Shown one piece after another: positions 6,480 to 12,423 of a stretch of DNA of 19,996 nucleotides. The position numbers and the translations under genes were made by a program. This DNA comes from Moraxellaceae bacterium (GTDB lineage Bacteria; Pseudomonadota; Gammaproteobacteria; Pseudomonadales; Moraxellaceae), in contig JAUXNL010000228.1 in the NCBI GenBank assembly GCA_030684415.1, positions 1-19,996 on the forward strand. Direction: 5' to 3'. The notes below the pieces were generated by a model. The model was not told the origin of the DNA and searched no databases. It saw only the letters and a program-made list of their open reading frames with translations. Each line of letters begins with the position of its first letter. Position 1 is the first letter of the stretch.

Positions 6480-7808
6480 TTAGCGTGCCGCGGCTTGCTC
6501 TTGCAGTTCCTGCACCAGTTTGAGGAAGGTGTCGCGGAAAGATTCCGCAGCAATGCGGTCGAACTGTGCATGACGATAGCGGAAAGTGATGGTCAGCTCG
6601 CCACGCAAAGTGACGGCGCCAACGGCGACACCCATGGGCATGTGTGTCGGTGGTGAAAAGCGCACCGCCGTAATGCGCCCGGCTTTGCCAGCCGGGTCAG
6701 GCAGGTCGGACACCCGGCCGAGATTGTTCAGCACGGCGGTATCCACCACAAAATTTCCCGTCAGTGGCATCAGGTTGGTGAGCGCCTTGCGCAGGGCGCC
6801 AGGCAGCACCTGCACCATGTCCAGCAAGTCCACCAGCAAGCCGGCGGATTCGTCGGTCTTGAATTTTTGCGTCTGTTCGGTGATGGCGGCCAGCGCGCTG
6901 TCGTAGTTGCGGCGGTCGCTGTTGCGCGTGGCAATGTTGACCCAAAGCGAGAAATTGCCCACGCCTTCCTGACGCCATTCGATGGGCCGGAAATTCATCG
7001 CATTCATCAGCGTGATGCGGCCGGCACTGTCCTTGCGGCTTTCGTTCCAGCGCTCGATGGTCAGGTGCAGCAGGGTGGCGAGCACATCGTTGATGGTGGC
7101 ACGGCCCTGGCGCAACTTGCCCAGATTTTCGGTTTCCGCTTTGGTGAAGGTGTGCGAGACAAAAGCAACGCCGGCCTTGTTCTCGCCAAAATGATTGGTG
7201 ATGCGTGTGGGCAGTTGTACCGAGTCCACCAGATAGTCGAGCAGCTTGCTGGCGCGCTTGATGCGTTCAGCGAGGTTTTTGGCGCCGAACTCGCGGCTGA
7301 GATGCCGCGCACGAATCACTTCCATGTTCTCCGGCTGCGGGTCGGGCACGCCGGCATAGTGGCGCATTACCGACATCAGAAAGCGCCACGCGCCGGCCGA
7401 GTCAGACACGGCATGGCTCATTTTCAGGAACAACCAGTCGCCACCGGGATGCCGTGCAATCTGCATTCGGAAGGGTGGCGCACTTTCCAGCATCAAACGG
7501 CGTGAATAAAAGCTGTCACGCGCCGCTTCGATGGCAGCGTCATCCGGGCAGTCGATGGCGAGCACGGGGTCTTCATCCGGGCGTTCGACCTGCTCCCACT
7601 GGTAATGCTGGCGGCCGCCCGTCAGAGGGATCAGCCGGACGCGGGCGAGGGGATGGGTTTTCATGGCCGCATACGCGGCGGCTTCCAGCTTTTGCTCGTC
7701 GAGACGGCCACTGACGCGGATGTCCAGTTGCAGGCCGAAGGGCTCGTCGGCGCTTTCCAGATGGTGGAACAGCTCGTCGGTAACGGAAAAAGCAAAGCGC
7801 GTTGTCAT
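6480..7808 (-). CDS. HxxxD-motif acyltransferase (condensation/WS-DGAT-like superfamily)
   Basis: A 442-residue protein of the CoA-dependent acyltransferase superfamily, which includes wax ester synthase/DGAT, PapA and NRPS condensation domains. The signature is KMSHAVSDSAGAW, with H132 and D136 as the HxxxD catalytic pair. The second half has INDVLATLLHLTIERW and a late VLNNLGRVSDLPD segment resembling the N-L-G-R motif of PapA/condensation-like and alcohol acyltransferases more than the NVPGP motif of classical wax synthases. The length suits the superfamily. ATG 7808 is chosen because FAFSVTDELF matches the usual domain start; the Shine-Dalgarno sequence is weak, and the 28-residue upstream extension is Arg/Cys-rich. 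Its nearness to alkB suggests a fatty alcohol or acyl-CoA substrate, but this is inference. Confidence 0.8.
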   Translation of the reverse strand: MTTRFAFSVTDELFHHLESADEPFGLQLDIRVSGRLDEQKLEAAAYAAMKTHPLARVRLIPLTGGRQHYQWEQVERPDEDPVLAIDCPDDAAIEAARDSFYSRRLMLESAPPFRMQIARHPGGDWLFLKMSHAVSDSAGAWRFLMSVMRHYAGVPDPQPENMEVIRARHLSREFGAKNLAERIKRASKLLDYLVDSVQLPTRITNHFGENKAGVAFVSHTFTKAETENLGKLRQGRATINDVLATLLHLTIERWNESRKDSAGRITLMNAMNFRPIEWRQEGVGNFSLWVNIATRNSDRRNYDSALAAITEQTQKFKTDESAGLLVDLLDMVQVLPGALRKALTNLMPLTGNFVVDTAVLNNLGRVSDLPDPAGKAGRITAVRFSPPTHMPMGVAVGAVTLRGELTITFRYRHAQFDRIAAESFRDTFLKLVQELQEQAAAR

Positions 7809-7895
7809 TGTTGTCAGGCCCGGCGCGATCAAGGATGCCCGGACTCTAGCGCAGCGCAGGCCAAGACTGAATGACCTTACGCACCCGTTCACCTG

Positions 7896-8834
7896 TCAGG
7901 AAGTGCCGTCGCTCTCCCGCAGTTGGCGATAGCGCGACGGTGCGCTGCCATGCGTGCGTTTGAAAGCCTGACTGAAAGCGGTTTCCGAGGCATAGCCAAC
8001 CATCTCCGCAATGCGGCAGACGGGCTGGCGGGTATGGCGCAATTGCCAGGCGGCGAGACGCATGCGGTGTTCGGCCAGATAGCTCAAGGGCGGCTGGCTG
8101 AGCATCTGGGTGAAGCGCTCGGCAAAGGCTGACCGGGAGAGGCAGGCGAGGGCCGCCAGCTCAGGCACGCTCCACGGGTGCTCCGGGCGCTGGTGCATGG
8201 CCGACAGCACGGCCGAGAGCGCCGGGTCACGCAGGGCGCGCAGCCAGTTGCTCACGCCTTCGGGCAGGCTGTCGAGATGGGTGCGTACGCACTCGATGAA
8301 CAGGATGCCGGCGAGCCGGTTGACGATGGCCTGGCGTCCCGGACGGCCAATTCCTTCTTCGGCCAGGAACTCAAGGCCGATACGCAGCCAGGCGGGTGGT
8401 TTTTCCGAAATGCCACGGATCAGCAGTACCGAGGGCAGTGCAGACAGCAGCGGCCGGGCAAGGTCGGCGTCAAAACGGAAGCGGGCAGAGAGCAGCGTGG
8501 CCGTGACGGCATCGCCCGCGCCCAGCCGGATGGGTTCGTGACTGTGACCTAGAATGAGGGCAGCAAGGTCGGGCCATTCACCGCCCGGTGGGGCCGCCAC
8601 ATCGCGCATGTCGTGGTCGCGGCCGCTGCTGAGCACGGCCATGTCGCCGGCCTCAAGGCGCACAGGAGCCTCACCGGGCACATGCAACTCGGCCTGTCCG
8701 GCCAGCACCAGATGGAAGCTGGAGAGGCCGCCGGCCTCGAAGCGGAAGGCCCAGGGGCCGGCCGCTTCGACGTAGCGGAACTCGCCGCCGGAGAGGTGGA
8801 TGTCGTCGAGAAGCTGGCTGAGGGTGTCGTCCAT
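7896..8834 (-). CDS. AraC-family regulator with N-terminal cupin, probable alkB regulator
   Basis: A 312-residue regulator. Residues 10-200 fit the Cupin_6-type N-terminal domain (PF12852): GPWAFRFEAGGLSSFHLVLAGQAELHV, LEAGDMAVLSSGRDHDMRD and a later LLSALPSVLLIRG. Residues about 221-305 are the AraC DNA-binding domain with two helix-turn-helix units (SVPELAALACLSRSAFAERFTQMLSQPPLSYL, then VCRIAEMVGYASETAFSQAFKRTHGSAPSRYR). ATG 8834 gives the expected N-terminus, although the Shine-Dalgarno sequence is poor. It is divergent from alkB across a 153-base gap and 87 bases before the acyltransferase gene, which has the same orientation and could be co-transcribed. The divergent arrangement makes alkB the likeliest target; the effector may be an alkane, alcohol or fatty acid. 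That is inference. Confidence 0.93.
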   Translation of the reverse strand: MDDTLSQLLDDIHLSGGEFRYVEAAGPWAFRFEAGGLSSFHLVLAGQAELHVPGEAPVRLEAGDMAVLSSGRDHDMRDVAAPPGGEWPDLAALILGHSHEPIRLGAGDAVTATLLSARFRFDADLARPLLSALPSVLLIRGISEKPPAWLRIGLEFLAEEGIGRPGRQAIVNRLAGILFIECVRTHLDSLPEGVSNWLRALRDPALSAVLSAMHQRPEHPWSVPELAALACLSRSAFAERFTQMLSQPPLSYLAEHRMRLAAWQLRHTRQPVCRIAEMVGYASETAFSQAFKRTHGSAPSRYRQLRESDGTS

Positions 8835-8987
8835 TGGTCGGATGCCGGATTCACAAGTGGAGTTGTCGGTGTTTCGCGCCGGTTTGCAGGCGTTCCGCTC
8901 ATGGCAACGAGTGTGACATTACTCAATGATAAGGTCACGCGCCGCGTCGTTCTCGCGGCACAGAAGTCTGAGGCACAGGAGTCTGAT
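8835..8987. promoter_or_regulatory. Divergent regulator-alkB control region with inverted repeat
   Basis: GTGTGAC (8911-8917) and GTCACGC (8934-8940) form an imperfect inverted repeat (6 of 7 positions) with a 16-base spacer, so the half-sites are about two helical turns apart. A TGATAA at 8927-8932 could serve as the alkB -10 element, but no good -35 is found 16-18 bases upstream, as expected for an activator-dependent promoter. On that model the first half-site overlaps the -35 region, a usual place for AraC-type activators. Both assignments are tentative. Confidence 0.35.
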
Positions 8988-10382
8988 ATGACCACAACAA
9001 CAATCCCGGCGACCACCCCGTGGGTCGACCCCAAGCGTCTCCTCTGGCTGTTCAGTCCGTTCATTCCCGTTCTGGGCGTGATGATCGTGGGCCTCTACGC
9101 CTGGACAGGCTGGGCGCCGCTGACTTGGGGCGGCCCTTTTCTGGTGTATTTCCTGATTCCGCTGCTCGACCGCCTGATCGGTACCGACGAGACCAATCCG
9201 CCCGAGTCAGCCGTGGCGCATCTGGAGGCCGACCGCTATTACCGCTATGTGGTGTACGCCTACATTCCCTCGCAATTCATTACCACCATCGGTGGTGCTT
9301 GGCTGGTGGCCCAAGGCGGCCTCAGTGGTTGGGAATATGCTGGGCTGGTGTTGAGCGTGGGTGCGGTGAATGGCCTGGCCATCAATACCGGGCATGAACT
9401 CAGCCACAAGCGTGACACGCTTGGCCGCTGGATGGCCAAGCTGACGCTGGCGCCGACCGCCTACGGTCACTTTTATACGGAGCATGTGCGTGGCCATCAC
9501 AAGAACGTGGCCACGCCGGAAGATCCCGCCAGTTCGAAGATGGGCGAGACCTTCTGGGCTTTCCTGCCGCGTACCATGATCGGCAGTCTGCTCTCCGCCG
9601 TCGCTATTGAAAAAGAGCGGCTGGGACGCATGGGCAAATCGCAGTGGAGCTGGGCCAACGACAACTTTCAGGCCTGGGCCCTGACCGTACTGTTCTTCGG
9701 TGTGCTGACACTCTGGCTGGGCTGGGTCGTGCTGCCCTTCCTGCTGCTGCAGGCGTTTTATGCCGCCTCATTACTGGAAGTGATCAACTACATCGAGCAT
9801 TACGGCCTGCTGCGTCAGAAAGGCCCGGATGGCCGTTTCGTGCGCTGCTCACCTGAGCACTCGTGGAACAGCAACCACATCGTGACCAATCTCGTGCTGT
9901 ACCAGTTGCAGCGGCATTCGGACCATCACGCACACCCGACGCGCAGCTTCCAGGCCTTACGCCATTTCGAAGACAGCCCGCAATTGCCATCCGGCTACGC
10001 ATCCATGCTGATCCCGGCCTATATCCCTTGGCTGTGGTTCCGGCAAATGGATCCGCGCGTGTCGGCGCATTACAAGGGCGACCTCGGGCTGGCGAATATC
10101 CTGCCGGGCAAGCGCGAAAAATTGCTCGCCTCGCAGCATCACCGTGTGGCGGCCGCTAACCCGGCCCATGATGCGCCTGTGTCAGCGAACACGGCTGTTC
10201 CTGCTCGGGCCGTGGGCCATGCCCATTTTCGCTGCCCCGATTGCGGCTATGTCTATAAGGAAGAATCAGGTTGCCCGCACGAAGGGTTTCCGGCAGGCAC
10301 CCGCTGGGAGAAAATTCCTGACAACTGGCCCTGCCCGGATTGTGCTGTGCGTGAAAAAGTGGACTTCGTGCCGGCGGTTTGA
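8988..10382 (+). CDS. alkB: Alkane 1-monooxygenase fused to rubredoxin
   Basis: A 464-residue fusion. Residues 1 to about 385 are AlkB, the membrane di-iron enzyme that oxidises the terminal carbon of n-alkanes to 1-alkanols. The histidine motifs are NTGHELSHK (136-140 core), EHVRGHH (165-171), NYIEHYG (H271) and LQRHSDHH (307-314), plus the HSWNSNH segment. Hydrophobic helices lie at about 18-38, 47-65, 87-108, 116-134, 228-242 and 246-266. A linker (about 386-412) leads to a C-terminal rubredoxin with C416-x2-C419 and C449-x2-C452 binding one iron; PDNWPCPDC is typical. The domain would feed electrons directly to the di-iron site, but a rubredoxin reductase is still needed and is not in this window. 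ATG 8988 is fixed by AGGAG six bases upstream and the MTTTTIP start. No stop separates it from an upstream frame opening at 8613, which is antisense to the regulator and not coding. Confidence 0.97.
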   Translation: MTTTTIPATTPWVDPKRLLWLFSPFIPVLGVMIVGLYAWTGWAPLTWGGPFLVYFLIPLLDRLIGTDETNPPESAVAHLEADRYYRYVVYAYIPSQFITTIGGAWLVAQGGLSGWEYAGLVLSVGAVNGLAINTGHELSHKRDTLGRWMAKLTLAPTAYGHFYTEHVRGHHKNVATPEDPASSKMGETFWAFLPRTMIGSLLSAVAIEKERLGRMGKSQWSWANDNFQAWALTVLFFGVLTLWLGWVVLPFLLLQAFYAASLLEVINYIEHYGLLRQKGPDGRFVRCSPEHSWNSNHIVTNLVLYQLQRHSDHHAHPTRSFQALRHFEDSPQLPSGYASMLIPAYIPWLWFRQMDPRVSAHYKGDLGLANILPGKREKLLASQHHRVAAANPAHDAPVSANTAVPARAVGHAHFRCPDCGYVYKEESGCPHEGFPAGTRWEKIPDNWPCPDCAVREKVDFVPAV

Positions 10383-10391
10383 GTCGGGGAG

Positions 10392-10437
10392 TCGCGCATA
10401 AAAAAACCGCCAGAGAGGGCGGTTTTTTTATGCGCGA
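10392..10437. terminator. Bidirectional intrinsic terminator between alkB and rho
   Basis: Arms 10392-10411 and 10418-10437 are perfectly complementary over 20 bases, with loop AGAGAG. Each arm has CGCGCAT, then a run of seven A (or T), then CCGCC (or GGCGG). This is the classic symmetrical terminator: GGCGG followed by T7 on the plus strand for alkB (stop at 10382) and the same on the minus strand for rho (stop at 10446). Confidence 0.95.
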
Positions 10438-10445
10438 TGGAGCGC

Positions 10446-11705
10446 TTACTTGCGCTTCATCGAGTCGAAGAACTCATCGTTCGTTTTGGTTTCCCGCATC
10501 TTGTCGAGCAGGAACTCGATAGCCGCGATTTCGTCCATCGGGTGCAGGATCTTGCGCAGGATCCACACCTTCTTGAGATCGTCTTCGCTCATCAGGCGCT
10601 CTTCGCGACGTGTGCCGGACTTCTTGATGTTGAAGGCCGGGAACACGCGCTTTTCAGCGATCTTGCGGTCGAGGTTGATTTCCTGGTTGCCGGTGCCCTT
10701 GAACTCTTCAAAGATCACTTCATCCATCTTCGAGCCGGTTTCGATCAGCGCGGTGGCGATGATGGTGAGTGAGCCACCTTCTTCGATATTGCGCGCGGCA
10801 CCAAAGAAGCGCTTCGGGCGCTCCAGCGCATGTGCGTCCACGCCGCCCGTCAGCACCTTGCCGGAACTTGGGATCACGGTGTTGTAGGCGCGCGCCAGCC
10901 GAGTGATGGAGTCGAGCAGGATGACCACGTCTTTCTTGTGCTCGACCAGTCGTTTGGCTTTCTCGATGACCATTTCCGCGACTTGCACATGGCGGGCGGG
11001 TGGCTCGTCGAAGGTGGAGGCCACCACTTCGCCACGCACGGTGCGCTGCATTTCCGTCACTTCTTCCGGGCGCTCGTCAATCAGCAGCACGATAAGAAAA
11101 ACTTCCGGATTATTGCGTGTGATCGAGTGCGCGATGTTCTGCAACAGCATGGTCTTGCCGGCCTTGGGCGGCGCCACCAGCAGCGAGCGCTGGCCTTTGC
11201 CGATGGGGGCGATCAGGTCGATCACACGGGCGGCGAGGTCTTCAGTGGAGCCGTTGCCCAGCTCCATCACCAGGCGCTGCGTCGGGAACAGCGGCGTCAG
11301 GTTTTCAAACAGGATCTTGTTCTTGGCGTTTTCCGGGGCGTCAAAGTTGATGTGGTTGACCTTGAGCAGCGCGAAATAACGCTCGCCTTCCTTGGGCGGC
11401 CGGATGGTGCCGGCGATGGTGTCGCCCGTGCGCAGGTTGAAACGACGGATCTGCGAGGGGCTGACATAGATGTCGTCCGGGCCGGCGAGGAAGGAGCCTT
11501 CCGAAGAGCGCAGGAAGCCGAAGCCATCGGAGAGGATTTCCAGAACGCCGTCACCAAAGATTTCTTCGCCGTTGCGCGCATGCGTCTTGAGGATGGCGAA
11601 GATCACGTCCTGTTTGCGATTGCGGGCCATGTTGTCGAGGCCCATTTCTTCGGCAATCTTGACGAGTTCGGCAATCGGTTTTTTCTTGAGTTCAGTCAGA
11701 TTCAT
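10446..11705 (-). CDS. rho: Transcription termination factor Rho
   Basis: A 419-residue Rho, the usual length. It is a hexameric RNA-dependent ATPase that pulls nascent RNA from RNA polymerase. The N-terminal domain (1-45) leads to the RNA-binding cold-shock-like domain (about 48-120: GDGVLEILSDGFGFLRSSEGSFLAGPDDIYVSPSQIRRFNLRTGD). The ATPase domain has Walker A APPKAGKT (178-185), Walker B VVILLDSITRLARAYN, the Q-loop GGVDAHAL and the R-loop GTGNQEINLDRKIAEKRVFPA. All key residues are present. ATG 11705 gives the canonical MNLTELKKKP start, but no clear Shine-Dalgarno precedes it. A leader of about 200 bases separates it from trxA and contains a hairpin, a C-rich tract and a possible short ORF that overlaps the rho start. 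A strong bidirectional terminator follows the gene. Confidence 0.99.
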   Translation of the reverse strand: MNLTELKKKPIAELVKIAEEMGLDNMARNRKQDVIFAILKTHARNGEEIFGDGVLEILSDGFGFLRSSEGSFLAGPDDIYVSPSQIRRFNLRTGDTIAGTIRPPKEGERYFALLKVNHINFDAPENAKNKILFENLTPLFPTQRLVMELGNGSTEDLAARVIDLIAPIGKGQRSLLVAPPKAGKTMLLQNIAHSITRNNPEVFLIVLLIDERPEEVTEMQRTVRGEVVASTFDEPPARHVQVAEMVIEKAKRLVEHKKDVVILLDSITRLARAYNTVIPSSGKVLTGGVDAHALERPKRFFGAARNIEEGGSLTIIATALIETGSKMDEVIFEEFKGTGNQEINLDRKIAEKRVFPAFNIKKSGTRREERLMSEDDLKKVWILRKILHPMDEIAAIEFLLDKMRETKTNDEFFDSMKRK

Positions 11706-11772
11706 GAATACGGATCAGAAATTGATGCGGGGGAGGGAGCAACGCGACGGCGCCTGCGGCCTTCGTGGCCAT
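11692..11772 (-). CDS. Possible rho leader ORF, 26 codons
   Basis: An ATG at 11772 opens a 26-residue frame (MATKAAGAVALLPPPHQFLI then RIHESD) ending in TGA at 11694-11692. It overlaps the first 14 bases of rho in another frame. E. coli rho is also preceded by a short leader ORF (rhoL), and rho here has no recognisable Shine-Dalgarno, so coupling is conceivable. The leader ORF itself also lacks a good ribosome site, so coding status is doubtful. Confidence 0.2.
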   Translation of the reverse strand: MATKAAGAVALLPPPHQFLIRIHESD

Positions 11773-11788
11773 GAGTTCTGGTTGCAGC

Positions 11789-11839
11789 GCTTGGAGAAAG
11801 TGGAACAGTCGGGGGATGAAGCGAGAGGTTCGGAGCAGA
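11789..11839 (-). promoter_or_regulatory. C-rich/G-poor tract in the rho leader, candidate rut site
   Basis: Read on the minus strand (the rho mRNA strand), this 51-base stretch has 23 C and only 6 G, the C-over-G bias expected of Rho utilisation sites, with repeated YC dimers. It lies about 85-135 bases upstream of the rho start. Autogenous attenuation of rho in its leader is established in E. coli; a role here is inference. Confidence 0.4.
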
Positions 11840-11878
11840 CTGTTCTTCCGGGTGAACCGGACGGCGTGCGTTGGAACG

Positions 11879-11900
11879 CGCGGGCTGAATGCAGCCCGCG
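11879..11900 (-). other. GC-rich hairpin at the trxA-rho junction
   Basis: CGCGGGCTG (11879-11887) is perfectly complementary to CAGCCCGCG (11892-11900), with loop AATG. On the minus strand it starts nine bases after the trxA stop codon and would lie at the very 5' end of RNA initiated from the predicted rho promoter. It is followed by CGTTCC rather than a U-tract, so intrinsic termination is unlikely. Its arms resemble those of hairpin 1 in the repeat at 4255. Confidence 0.65.
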
Positions 11901-11908
11901 TAGGAGTG

Positions 11909-11939
11909 ATTATATATTGGAATCCAGAAAAGCCGTCAA
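11909..11939 (-). promoter_or_regulatory. Predicted sigma-70 promoter for rho inside the trxA 3' end
   Basis: On the minus strand TTGACG (11939-11934) is followed after exactly 17 bases by TATATA (11916-11911), overlapping a consensus TATAAT (11914-11909). The -35 lies in trxA codons for Leu-Thr and the -10 covers its last codon and stop. Initiation would fall at about 11903-11905, giving rho a leader of roughly 200 bases. Both hexamers are close to consensus, which is striking in this GC-rich DNA. Confidence 0.65.
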
Positions 11940-12239
11940 CTGCGACTTGGACAGGGCGCCAACCTTGGTGGCCTCGACACTGCCGCCCTTGAACAGCGAC
12001 AGGGTGGGGATGCCACGCACACCGAACTTCTGGGCTGTGCCCGGGTTGTCGTCCACATTCACCTTCACGATGGTGAGGCGGCCCTGATATTCGCTGGCCA
12101 GCTCGTCCAGGATGGGGGCGACCATTTTGCAGGGGCCGCACCACGGCGCCCAGTAATCCACCAGGACCGGTCCTTCGGCACTCAGCACATCGGTTTCGAA
12201 GCTGGCATCCGTGGCGTTCACGATCAGTTCATTGGCCAT
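11910..12239 (-). CDS. trxA: Thioredoxin 1
   Basis: A 109-residue thioredoxin, the standard length. The active site is WCGPC with C34 and C37, followed by KMVAPILDELA. The cis-proline is P78 in GIPTLSLFKGG, and the buried aspartate lies in VLVDYWA. It is the cytosolic dithiol reductant for ribonucleotide reductase, MsrA and others. ATG 12239 gives the expected MANELIVNATD start with GGAG eight bases upstream; the five-residue upstream extension is rejected. It is divergent from ppx and immediately upstream of rho, as in Pseudomonas and E. coli. Its final codons overlap a predicted rho promoter. Confidence 0.98.
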   Translation of the reverse strand: MANELIVNATDASFETDVLSAEGPVLVDYWAPWCGPCKMVAPILDELASEYQGRLTIVKVNVDDNPGTAQKFGVRGIPTLSLFKGGSVEATKVGALSKSQLTAFLDSNI

Positions 12240-12272
12240 TCGTTGTCTCCACACGGGGTCGATAAGGCCGCC

Positions 12273-12281
12273 ATCATAGCA
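12273..12281 (-). promoter_or_regulatory. Possible extended -10 promoter for trxA
   Basis: On the minus strand TGCTATGAT (12281-12273) is an extended -10 element, 34 bases upstream of the trxA start. No good -35 is seen at 16-18 bases, as is common for extended -10 promoters. The assignment rests on this motif alone. Confidence 0.4.
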
Positions 12282-12423
12282 GAGCAGGCGGCAATTACGC
12301 TGCTGAACGGGTGATGGAGGCGATGATTCGCGAATACAAGGGCAATTGCACGGCCGATGTCATGTCCCGGTGGGTCTGGCAGAGGTAATATCGGCACCTT
12401 TCCAGCCCTCCGGAGTACAGGGA

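Noticed and set aside
8613..8987. In-frame N-terminal extension of alkB
   Set aside because: It would be antisense to the regulator gene and skip the well-placed AGGAG before ATG 8988; AlkB proteins start near the MTTTTIP segment.
10830..11774. Plus-strand ORF of 314 codons opposite rho
   Set aside because: It is antisense to the canonical rho gene; its His/Gln/Gly-rich product shows no domain pattern.
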